Source: Solea solea (lineage: Eukaryota; Chordata; Actinopteri; Pleuronectiformes; Soleidae). Taken from it: 64,000 nt of DNA. Made by a program: the position numbers and the translations under genes. The stretch covers positions 23,111,964 to 23,175,963 of the forward strand of contig NC_081149.1 in assembly GCF_958295425.1 (NCBI RefSeq), given 5' to 3'. This document shows positions 1 through 11,263 of this stretch, one piece after another (the first letter of the stretch is position 1; every line of letters starts with the position of its first letter). Below the pieces are notes generated by a model that saw only the letters and a list, made by a program, of their open reading frames with translations, was not told the DNA's origin and did not search any database.

Positions 1-408
1 ACTCAGAGTCAGCAGTGATGTGAAGTTATGATGGAGTGTTGTTGTCAGAGAAACTGCCGTGTCATCACTGCAGGACTGCACAGTCTCACTGTGTGTGAGA
101 CGCCTGTATGTGTACAGTAATTCATTAATAATCAAATATTATAAGGCCATGGAGTAACATTTACGGTTGGTTAGCAGAAATTTGATATAAAAGTGTGTTT
201 GTTTAAGTGTATAGCCGCTTTTTGAATAAGCCTTTTATATTCACTTTAAATAAGGGTCAGGATTCGGCATGCATACTTCTCATTACTGTAACTCCTAGAC
301 CGTTTGGGACATCTAGAAAATACACAAACACTGAACTGGCGATCTGTCCAGTGTGTGACCCCCGCCCTTTTCACACATTAACGTTTTGTTTTCTTCAGTC
401 AGACAGAT

Positions 409-492
409 ATTGTGATGCGTCGCTATGTGATTGTCTTGATTGATTATCGCAGAATCGTTTGTGTCGTGATATTATTGGTATCGTGGACCGTG
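409..492. repeat. Dispersed repeat fragment, copy 1
   Basis: About 80 bases containing CGCTATGTGATTGTCTTG followed by CAGAATCGTTTGTGTCGTGATAT. A diverged copy lies near 57585-57650, where CGCTATGTGACTGTCTTG precedes CAGAATCATTGTATCGTGATAT. Two copies in one window imply an interspersed repeat. The class is unknown. Confidence 0.5.
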
Positions 493-1353
493 TGTCGCGA
501 GGTAGCCTGTGATTCCCGGCCCTAGTCCAGACCAGGACTAGGAGCGACAGACCAGTGAGAGTGGGTGTTTCATGTGTTGAAGTGGACGCTCGCTTACAAA
601 CAACAAAGAATGACATTGTTTCTGGTATGTGACGGCCGTTCTAGTTCCCTGACACATTTGGGTTAAAGGAGGTGTGGAGTTCAGCCTTTTTCTCACTGAA
701 ATTAGCAGAGATACCTGGGATTTTTAAGCTGGAGAGTGCCAGTGGTTTTGCCCTGTGGTGTTTTTTTCACCACTGGCAAAAAGACATTAGCATGTTCACC
801 CAGATCTTTCATTCACACTGATAACAAACAGAAGCCAAAGCAGATTAAAACCAGCACAATGGAGTCATTTGAATGCTGATTTTTTTATTTTTTTACCTTT
901 GGGAATGGGATATTAAAATCTGAAATCTCACCAGTAGATGTCACTAAATCTTACACCCAGGGAGTCGTGTGGTGCTGAGAGGCTCAATGAGCATTGTGTG
1001 AACTCACTGGTTTCAATGTAACAGACATGCATTTATATTTAAAAGTTACACACTTAGGGCTGGGTATCAATCAAATCAAACATTTTCGATACCAATACCG
1101 ATACCTTCACTTCGATACCGGTTCCTGAACGATACTTTTTTCTCTACCAGTTTTATAATAACAGTTCTAAAAAAGAAAATTACATTACACATTATAGTAC
1201 AAATTTGGAGTTTTTATTTTTCAGCTTTGACATTTTTACACTCACTGCCTGCATGAGCCAATAACAGCTGCTGCTGTTTTCTTCAACATGCAGCTCCAAT
1301 TAGGTTTCCAGGAATGTAATGCTACATTGGAAGAGATTATACAACATATAACA

Positions 1354-1355
1354 TT

Positions 1356-1427
<72 letters not shown>

Positions 1428-1454
1428 TCATTCTTTCTTTCTTTCTTTCTTTCT
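1354..1454. repeat. TTTC tetranucleotide microsatellite
   Basis: About 25 tandem TTTC units with a single ATTC interruption near 1429. The open frames across it on both strands are pure repeat translation and are not genes. Confidence 0.95.
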
Positions 1455-1527
1455 CCCTACCACTCTCTCTTACCCCCTTTATACTTGACATTAGGATTAG
1501 TTTTCTGTGATTAGATACCGCTTCACC

Positions 1528-1950
1528 ACATGCATTAACACCTGGTGTTAACATGTGTCTCCAGTGTCCACATCAAGATCTGATTGCTATCCGATTGTGG
1601 CCGTCCACCCCGTACGTCACCTCTCCCTCTTTTTGTGCAAACAAGAAGTCGCACTATTGTAGGAACTCCTCTTTGCTTTCTAAAGACGGGGAAGAAGTTG
1701 TCTTCGTCAAGCGGGAAAACCAACGAAAGCAGAGGAGACGTCACCTGTGCTCACGGAGACGCATCGTAGACTTGTTGTGTTCAATGTGGTCGCAGTGTGT
1801 CTCTGACCACCTCCCGTGGTGGTCTGGCAGGTCGGATAACGATCTGTCCTTGGGTGTTTTAACACCTGTACTTACTTAAGTGGTCAGGTGCTATCCGATT
1901 ACAATCTGATCACAGAAAATGCATTTTAATGCCAGGTGTAAAGGGGGCCT
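1528..1950. mobile_element. DNA transposon-like element with long diverged inverted ends
   Basis: The left end carries ACACCTGGTGTTAACATG followed by GATCTGATTGCTATCCGATT. The right end, near 1880-1948, reads GCTATCCGATTACAATCTGATC and then AATGCCAGGTGTAAAGGGG, which is the same order of words on the opposite strand. The shared words ACACCTGG, ATTAA and the ATCCGATT core mark an inverted repeat of roughly 60 bases around about 300 bases with no transposase. It is best read as a non-autonomous element. The superfamily is not assigned and the boundaries are approximate. Confidence 0.55.
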
Positions 1951-1959
1951 CTGTGTCTC

Positions 1960-1991
<32 letters not shown>

Positions 1992-2319
1992 TGGGTGGGG
2001 CTAGAGAAAACTAGGTCAAACACAATGCAGGGTCTTAGAGACCACACTGTTTGGGTAATGATTTAGTAATCCACAGGGGACGATAGAGATTCCACACTGG
2101 AGATTTTGTCAATTGTTTTTTACAATTTGTCCAATTTCCGTTTCCTAAATGTGAATTTGTTCTGGTTAGAGACATTTTAAACAAGACATTTGAGAGTGTC
2201 ATCATCTTCAGGTTTGGGGAAGAATAATTCCATTTTCTGACCAATAACTAATAGTTTAAACTTTAAAGCAACATCCTTATGTTTGGTTTGACTGAGGGCT
2301 TTTCTGTGTGGAGTTTGCA

Positions 2320-2570
2320 TGTGTGCAAGTGGGTTTTTACCCACAGTCCAAAAACATGCAGATTGGGGATTAGGGTAATTAGACACTCTAAAGTGACTGT
2401 AAATGTGAACGTGAGAGTGAATGGTTGTTTGTCTCTGTAAGTTGGCCCTGCCCTGGACTGGTGACCTGTCCAGGTTGTGTGCCCTGCCTTTTACCCAGGG
2501 TCACCTGAGATTGGCTCCAGCAACCCCAGGACCCTCACATGGACAATAAAGCAGAAGAAAATGGATTTCA
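2320..2570 (+). mobile_element. SINE-like dispersed repeat (family B), copy 1
   Basis: The diagnostic run is CAGTCCAAAAACATGCA, then GGGGATTAGG, GACACTCTAAA, GAGAGTGAATGGTTGTTTGT and a final GGACAATAAAGCAGAAG. Related copies are at about 4555-4790 (reverse), 36105-36270, 40525-40790 and 43862-44075 (reverse). The best-preserved copy begins with a tRNA-like head, GGTTGGTGTAGTGGTT. Confidence 0.65.
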
Positions 2571-3473
2571 GGAATCATTTTCTCTGTTTTTCAGTCACGT
2601 TTCCATCAGACCACAGTGGTAAACTTTCTGCACACATGAAATATCGGTTCTATTTAAAGCAGACTGATATTTGTTTACTAAACCAAGCTGTCAGCGTACA
2701 AACGAGGAGCACGGACTCGTAACCTCGCACCTTATTGTGAGAGTAAACATGTATACACACAGTAAATGATTGAGCCTCCTCTCCTGTGTCACATCCCTGG
2801 TACTAGTCTGATATCTCTACCCTCCTAACTCTAACCCATCTGGCCAGTTAAAAGCTCGGTGAACTGACCGCTTTGACCACTAATGGGTCGTGCTGGCAGC
2901 TGAGTCCGAGTTTCATCTCCATGGAGATGAGTCTCAGCAGAAAGAGGCATTGCTGAGTTGAACTATTCCCCAAGGAGACAGTGGAACAAGTCTGAGTGTG
3001 TGTGCGCACGCACAGATGGACAGATGTGGCTTAATGTCAGGTTATCTCATACCTGCCCTCAGGAGAGACGACACTGACATGAACGGATGGCGCAGCATTG
3101 TTGTCAGCCTTTCTGATTTTATAATTAAAATAGATTTTAATTATGTTTTCCTAACATTTTGATAGGCGTTCATCGATCACAGATCATTCCTCGGATCGAT
3201 TTTCGGTTCAATAGTACATTAAAGCTCCAGTTCCAGGCAGCGTAGCCGTGAAACTATTTGATCGTTGAGTTCCATCTGCAGGTTATTAAAGTCCTCACTC
3301 ATGATTTGGGATCGCAGCGCTCTGTCCTGAGCAGAGAAAACAGACACACTTGTTTTCATAAGTGACAGATGGAACTTTCATATATTGACACACATTTTGT
3401 TGTCATTTGTCATTAAAATGTTGAGTGTTTGGTCAAAGCCTCTTGTCCTGTTGCAGATGTAGTTGTGAAGCTG

Positions 3474-3897
3474 TTAACCCTTAGAACACAGAGAGTGTCT
3501 TATAGCTTTTATTTCAGACATCTGATGAAACATTTCTTTCATTTTCACCAACTCTATAAATACACCTGAGCAAAAACTACTCAAAATGTTTAAAATCGGT
3601 TTGAATTTGTGAAATTTGGAAATACGTCACAGTTCAAAGTTCACTTGGCTCATTTTTATGAACAAAAAGAAAAGACAAACGCTCTATATTTGTGACTCCT
3701 GCACAATTATTGCTACTTTATATCACTGCTAAAAATGCGATATAAAATTAAGCATAACTTTGACTCAACAAGACATAAAAATACTATTTTTAAAGCCTGA
3801 ATATGTGACCTATAAACACAAACTCCCAGGATGTCCATATAAGGAGTTGTGTATTATTCCCACGGCAAATGAGGCACAGATCACACAGAAGGGTTAA
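3474..3897. mobile_element. TTAA-flanked non-autonomous element, copy 1
   Basis: The element starts TTAACCCTTAGAACACAG and ends CACACAGAAGGGTTAA, so TTAA sits directly outside CCCTT and AAGGG ends. A TTAA target with CCC...GGG termini is the pattern of piggyBac-superfamily elements. The 3' part, GACCTATAAACACA followed by GATGTCCATATAAGGAGTTG, recurs at about 15410-15498 and 50825-50923. There is no transposase frame. Only the outer five bases match well as inverted repeats, so the superfamily call is tentative. Confidence 0.55.
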
Positions 3898-4554
3898 TGG
3901 AGTCCAGAGGAGGTAGAGCAGTGTTGTTCTCGCTCTGATTGCTTCGTTGACATTATCATTAATATACTGACAAATTAATTTGTAATTATTGATCAGTTAT
4001 GCCAAAAATGAATCATTTTTTAAACATGTAGTCCTTTAATTTACAGGCCTTTGTGAGCTTACATCATGAGTTGATGAAGTGATCAGCGCAGCATATTTTC
4101 CAACAGTTTGATGTGCTGCCAAACAAACAACACCCAGTATATTATTATGTCTCTGTAACTGTATGTTTCTAAAAGGCACCCTGGTGATTGTGCACTGACC
4201 ATTAACCACAATGTCTGGTCAGGAAGCTTTGTTCCATGTCACCGCTCATGTCATCGCTCTTCTGCTGCCGTGTAGTTATGAAAATCTGTATTTCTGGCAT
4301 CTATGGGCCTTTTTCTATTTATTTGGTTTAATGAATGCCTCCCCTACTGTTTTTGTTTACTTGATGTCATCACTGTTTACAGTAAAAGAAAAATAAGCCA
4401 CTTATAAAACCGCTATGCACCACCTGCCCTGCACCAGACCACAGAGATTCAATATTAATGACTCGCTGTTGAACACAGTGGAACATTTAGCAGATAAAAT
4501 TCCCCTCAGGAGTCGGCAGACACCCAAACAGAGTCTTAAGTAGAGTGAATGCTA

Positions 4555-4790
4555 TTGGATCCATCTTCTACCGCTTTGTCCTCCACATGAGGGACACTGT
4601 TCCAACTGGGTTGTGAACCTGGGACTTCTTGCTGGTAAAGACAAGAGTGCTAACCACTACACCAGTGATTCCCATACTGGGTCTCTGTGTCTCTCCCAAA
4701 CAGAGACACAGAGCATTGGAGGTCATATGTCTGAAGGGTTTGGGAACCACTGCACTACACCAACCATGTGGGTCATGATATTGGATCATT
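4555..4790 (-). mobile_element. SINE-like repeat (family B), reverse copy split by a MITE
   Basis: It reads CCATCTTCTACCGCTTTGTCCTCCACATGAGGG, which is the reverse complement of the family B tail, and continues to GTGCTAACCACTACAC, the reverse of its tRNA-like head. A 90 bp hAT-type element at 4663-4752 interrupts the head, after which CAACCATGTGGG resumes. Confidence 0.65.
4663..4752. mobile_element. 90 bp hAT-type MITE with perfect 8 bp target duplication
   Basis: The left end CAGTGATTCCCATACTGGG and the right end GGGTTTGGGAACCACTG are inverted repeats matching at about 14 of 17 positions. CACTACAC occurs at 4655-4662 and again at 4753-4760, an exact 8 bp duplication as expected for hAT transposition. 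The interior contains a 12 bp perfect stem (CTCTGTGTCTCT at 4683-4694 with AGAGACACAGAG at 4702-4713) around a 7-base loop. Confidence 0.8.
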
Positions 4791-5363
4791 CAAATAATAA
4801 TATTAATAATAAAAATAATGATAATAATAATAATAATAAATCACAGTCAATCATACTATCTTTTTGTTTTCAATATGAAATAAAACAATTTACAGACGTA
4901 TGTATGTAAGTAAGTAAATTTTTCCATATACTACCACTTGATATTACTGCAGTGACGCAGACCTGTTTTTCTTCATAAAGATAAGAAGAAAACAAACATC
5001 TGTGACACAATTTGTAATTTGTCTGACATATTACAACAAGTATACATTATTATTTCATTGTAACAGTTTATTTTCTATGTTTCTGGGTTTTTTTTTATCA
5101 GATTTTCTTTTTGAGAATTCAAAGCTAACTGTCTCTTTTTGTCTTGTTGCTGGTTCTACACTTTTCTCAGCTTTCAGACACAAATACTGTGGTTGTGTTA
5201 TCCTGTTGAATAACATTGTCTTGTCCATTAATGTTCCAGCAAATGGATATCTAATGCATTCAAATTCATTTGGTTTGAATATCAAATGTCTGTTTAACTA
5301 GTTCAGGGAGTGATTGTAGACATCTCACATCATCTTCTTCCTCTTCTTGTCCTTCACCTCCAG

Positions 5364-8300
5364 ATGGCATCAAACGACTCGCGGCTCCAGCATCAGCCCT
5401 CTCAGAAGGATGCGGCTGACCAGAACTTTGATTACATGTTCAAGCTGCTGATCATCGGCAACAGCAGTGTGGGGAAAACCTCCTTCCTGTTTCGCTACGC
5501 AGACGACTCCTTCACTTCGGCCTTCGTCAGCACCGTGGGCATCGACTTCAAGGTCAAGACCGTGTTCCGAAACGACAAGAGGATTAAGTTACAGATCTGG
5601 GTGAGAAAATGAAAGACGCACTGCATTGTGGTCCTGATGTTAGGCGGCACCACCATGCTGCTGTTTGTTGTGTAGTGCTGAACATGTGTCTGGGACTGTG
5701 GGTTTGCATCCTCTACTTTGTAACCTTAATGTTTTTTCTGCCTGAATATCACTTGGTTTCATTCATGAGGGTAATGTTTAGCAGATTATACCCCATGAAA
5801 TATCCCTAAAGGATTAATACAACCCATGAAATGTACATTTCCACTTGCCAAAAAGGGAATGCAGCACCTACCTTGTCACCTAAGCTTCAAAATCACTATT
5901 CATGAGGGTAATATTTGGTAGATTATACCTCACCCATTCCTTATTACTTAATACCTTTTTAAAGGGCCAGTACCACCCATAGAATGCTTTTTTGCACCTA
6001 CCAAAAAATGATTGCAGCTCCTACCTTGCAACCCTGAAGGATTATTCTGCCTCAAAATCATTTTTATTATTTATTATTATTCATTATTACCTCATCCAGT
6101 CCTTTTTACTAGTTGACATATCCCTAAAGGGCTAATACAGTTGTATGCAGCTCTTACCTTGTGACCCTTCAGCATCAAAATCACTTGGTTTCATTCATGA
6201 GGGTTAAGTTTAGCAGATTATACCCCATGAAATATCCCTAAAGGGTTAATACAACCCATGAAATGTACATTTCCACTTGCCAAAAAGTGAATGCAGCACC
6301 TACCTTGTCACCTAAGCTTCAAAATCACTATTCATGAGGGTAATATTTGGTAGATTATACCTCACCCATTCCTTATTACTTAATACCTTTTTAAAGGGCC
6401 AGTACCACCCATAGAATGCTCTTTTGCACCTGCCAAAAAGTGATTGCAGCTCCTACCTTGCAACCCTGAAGGATTATTTTTATTATTCATTATTACCTCA
6501 TCCAGTCCTTTTTACTAGTTGACATATCCCTAAAGGGCTAACAGTTGTATGCAGCTCTTACCTTGTGACCCTTCAGCATCAAAATCACTTGGTTTCATTC
6601 ATAAGGGTAATATTTGGCAGATTCGACCTCATCCAGTTCCTTTTACCTGTTGGAATACCTTTAAAGGGCCAGTACAACCCATTAACTGTACATTTAATAG
6701 GTTTTAATTTGTTTGTCTTTTAATTTTTAAGTGTGAACAGTGTGATTTCCCCATGTTTTACACAAATTCATAAATGTTTTACCTGTATTTGGCTTCAGAC
6801 AACAGGGATTGACTAACCTGAGTAAAGCTGGTTTTTAATTGATGCACAGTTGAACATCAGTGTTTTTTGTGGCTCTACTTGCTGTGCATACTTACTGCGC
6901 AAGAGATGAGAGTGTTGTTCTGTTGTTGCCTGTTTGTTAAAGACATTTTTCATTGATTTCCTCTCTTTTATGCATCGCGTCTGAGTTCACGGTCTAAATC
7001 CACGTTCCCTGGTTTATGGCCGATGGTTTAAAAGGGCTGTATTTGCCTGAGTCATTATTCATGGTGGGTGTTTTGGTTGTAACACTAAACCAATCCGAGT
7101 GCCTTCTCTCCCTGTAAAAGGCAGGTGTGCTTGCACTTTGGCAGATTGCTGCTATTAGGGTGAATTTGTTCAGTCGTTGGAGAGAAGGCTTTTCTGTTTG
7201 TTCATATCTGGAGAGTGTGAGTGTTTGGATGATCAGCTGTGTTTGTAACAAGGAGAGGGGAGGCTTGTTTTTTTATGATGAGACTGCAGACTGTGACAAA
7301 GGGAAGACTCTACTCCTCTTATGCTTTTAAACACAAGATTCACACACTGGGTAGTTGCTGTGTACATTTGGTGGAGCAAGAAGATGATGGCCTCTGTGAA
7401 GCAAGTGTTGATAAAAGTCTTGATCTAAGGCTAAAGCAAATTTACACTCATACAAACACACTAATGAGCAGTATGTTGGTTTTCTAAATCTCCCTAAATG
7501 ACTCACACAAGACCTTTTAACTTTATTTATCCAGGAAGTCCCCGTATTTGCTATTTGGATAACATGTGACATTGAAATCTGCATCGTCTGAAACTGGCAG
7601 TTGTGTTGCACCACATTCTGCCAGGTGTGAAAATCTCTTTCCTTGGTAATGGCAGAATCTCCTGAGTGCCACGATTCTCACACGATAAGATCCAAGGTGT
7701 CATTCATCATGTCATGGTTGTGTCGTCTGTGAGTTAATACAGTGCGTAGTTGTCGTCACTCATATTGTGTGTGTTTAGACCTTCACGGGTTGATTTATGC
7801 ATTTGTGACGCTGCACTTTGACATAAATGTACTCCGTTGAGATCACATCTTTGATTATGACATGATTATTTAAGGGTTTCACTTGTATGTATTAAGTAAG
7901 TAAGTCAAGTTTATTTATATAGCACCTTTTGCAGATATGGAATCACAAAGGGCTTCACAGGGCGATACAAGTAAAATACTAATAGTTTAAACAAAGAACG
8001 GGGAAACACAATTAAAAACTCTGACTAAAAGCCTGATTAAAAATACTTTTTAAATGTGACAACAGTGTCTAGGCTATGAAGAGGAAAAGGGACAGCTAAT
8101 ATTATAATAAAAATGAAATCTGATACAATCCAGAAATCCTAAATGTCACATAAATGCTTCACTTGCCATTGATGCCATGTGACCAGAGTGCCGATCAAGA
8201 ATCCACATGTGTGCCATACTGTAATGATCATGTCACTTATTTTGAAAAGAAACAGATCAGTGTCATGTTTTAAAAAGTTAGTCTAGACACACAAAAGTTG

Positions 8301-8749
8301 TATCGTTGCTACCCGTAGTTTACAATATAATAAAAGCTAATGAGCAGAATTTACAGTTGAAAATAAGGATGTGACTTAAAAAGAAATCAGGGAGATCACA
8401 AGAGAAAAAAAACACTGCAGCGATAAATCAAGGGAAATTAGGGATTCAGTGTTTGTTCTTTTAGCTGGAATGAGGATATTTCAGCCTGTGCAGTTTGAGT
8501 GTGTCTATTATCTGTTGCTCTAGCCTTACACAAATACAATATTCCATTTTTGAAGTATCTTACAGAAAGGTAAATGACAAACTTGGCACCGCTCGTGTCT
8601 TCAACTCCGGACTTTTCACTAAAAGGTGTTTCACCTTTCACCGGCACACATTCCTCACTGTGCAATAGAAAACCCATCAATAAATATTGTGACGGCTGTT
8701 CAAACAGATGATTCATGTGAGCCAACACTACACGAGCCACTGACTGTAC

Positions 8750-8791
<42 letters not shown>

Positions 8792-11231
8792 GGCCAAGGT
8801 GAATCAGCAGCAGAGGAGCCCACGCCAAAACACACACACACACACACAGCTGAGTGAGAGGGTGGGACCTAAGCATGTCCTATAGTTCCTTCTGTGCATG
8901 TTTGCTGATCGGGAAGTTTGACATGAGTATATTTAAGTTTATATTCTGTATAAATACAGACGTACAGCGAATTCACAAGCGCACTGTACGTCACAAATTC
9001 CCCACGGAAGCGTATAAATGTGTGTTTATTTTGTCTTATTTGTTCCTGCTTCTATTTATATACTCTGATATGCAGTGCTATATGCTATTGAATCATTAAA
9101 ACGACTTGTTTTACAGTAGTAGCTGTATATACATTTAATTTTAGTTAACAGGGACGGTGTCCATTAATTAGCATTTCTGTAAATGCACCACAGTTTTGCA
9201 GAAGTCCCGGGGCAGATGTTGTTAGTCAACATGAAAGTTAAATCAATACATGAAATCAATACATGTCTATGAAAAGTGAACATAATTACAACAATAAAAT
9301 GATAACTGAACAGCACACGACTGATGTAATAAGACAAAACAACACTAAGACAACGTTTGAGGACAAACTGAGTAAAACCAAGATAGCAGCAGGTGGTTAC
9401 ACAGTTGATTGTGTATGAGCCATTTTTTCTGGTGATATTTAAATAAATGATATGAAATGGAGCTGGAACAAGTACTCGATTAATCGATTATTAATCGTTT
9501 GCTAATTAATTGTCAACTTTTTTTCTTTATTTCTTTCCTCCACAAAACAAAGAAATCATTAAAACTCAATCATTTTGCTTTCTGGATAAAAGAAGACATT
9601 AGAGAACATCATCATTTCCAGGTTTGACAAACACTGATCAACGACAGATTAATCAATTATGAAAATAATCGTTAGTTGCAGCTGTAATATGAAACTGTAC
9701 ACATGTAATATACAGGATACATGTGCCACAGTGTTTACATGCAGTGTGCAGGATGTAACATAAGCAAAGCGTCAGATATATAAGTGAAATGCGTAAAATA
9801 GCATCAAGATACTAGTGAGTCTGCTGTTATTTCAGCCAATGAACGAGCTTTATTTTAAAGCTCTTTCCTGTTAACAAGTCTTTGTTGTAGTTGGACTTGC
9901 TCATGCAAATGTATGATTTTATGTCTGTTAAATTCTGTCATCTGTTGCATTTTGAATGGAACATATCACAGAATTTGACATATATATACATATATATATA
10001 TGTACAGTATATATATGTATATATAAGCATAAAATGTCAGAAAACCTTAAAAAATGTTGATCAGTGTTTGTCAAATGTCTTGTTTTTGTCCACAAACCAA
10101 AATTATTCACTTTTAATAATTTTTTTGTTATCGGGAGCAAAGAAACGTTCTAAAATATTCACATTTAGGGAGCTGAAACAAAGAAAACTTGTTTTAATAA
10201 TGAAAAAAGCTTCAAACCGATTAATCAATTATCAAAATAATTGAGGATTAATTTAGTAATCGATTAATCAAGTAATTGTTTCAGCTCTATTTAATATAGT
10301 TTATGTATTAGCGAGGTTCCAGTGAATTAAGCGTGCACAGCATGTGTATGTTATGCTCAAGGTTTAAAAGAGCCTGATTCCTGCTATTGTTCAAGTGTAA
10401 GAGAGGAGGTCGCTCACACGAAATGTTCTCTTTACCCTGTGGAAGCATTTTTCATCTGAAAAAGAAGTTGCCATATTAATACCACATAGACACTTCCTGT
10501 ATGTCCTTATTGTTTTCTAGTGAAGAGATAGAGACATGATGACATATGTGTAACAGTGTTGCTTAAACACTTACAGGACACTAAGACACTTACAGGACAT
10601 CCTGAGAATATGTCAGGGGACTGCTCAGATGTTCTGGTCTCCTTAACATAATAAGCATGCAGTATTTATACATATATGTATATATGTGTATATATATATA
10701 TATACATATATATATACAAAGATACAAAGGTGCAGAAAAGTTAACAGCAGTGAAATTCTCATTCTGTGTTTGTTCCTCTGTCTGATTTGTGAAATATTTC
10801 ATTTAAAAATAAATAAGAAATAAAAAAGTGTAGAAAGAACTATCATTACAGGATTATTTTTATTAAATTCACATAAATATTTGTGAAGAAGATAAAACTT
10901 GATCCGCCGCAGCGTTTAAATGGATTGCTGGATGTAATGTTATTGCTGATTGGTGTATAAGAAACTTTTTTTATTTAGTTTGCTGCACATTTACTGACTA
11001 CTATCTCATTCTCAGTGACACCTTCCTGCTAAAGTAAAGGCTATTTAACAGTCAATTTAGACGGCGAGGACATTTTGGCCGGTCCTCACAACTTTAATGG
11101 GTTTTTTTGAGGATTAAAACCTGGTTTTGGTGTCAGGGTAAGGGTTAAAGTTAGTCATTTAGTTTAGTTGTGATGGTTAAGGTTAGGGAAAGGGTCTAGG
11201 GAATCCATTATGTCTATCTGTCCATTCAAAA

Positions 11232-11263
<32 letters not shown>

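Larger units (their letters stand above)
1..5363. other. Intergenic region upstream of rab3d coding sequence
   Basis: No coding exon is recognised here. The stretch holds a TTTC microsatellite, a long-inverted-repeat element, SINE-like and MITE copies and a TTAA-flanked repeat, each listed separately. A further fragment at about 1055-1140 repeats the word GATACC and resembles a common fish dispersed repeat. Because a 3' splice site abuts the rab3d start codon, at least one untranslated rab3d exon must lie in this stretch or further upstream. I could not place it. Confidence 0.6.

Noticed and set aside
1288..1554. Open frames on both strands across the TTTC array
   Set aside because: The translations are pure repeat (LSFF... 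and KKER...), with no flanking conserved sequence.
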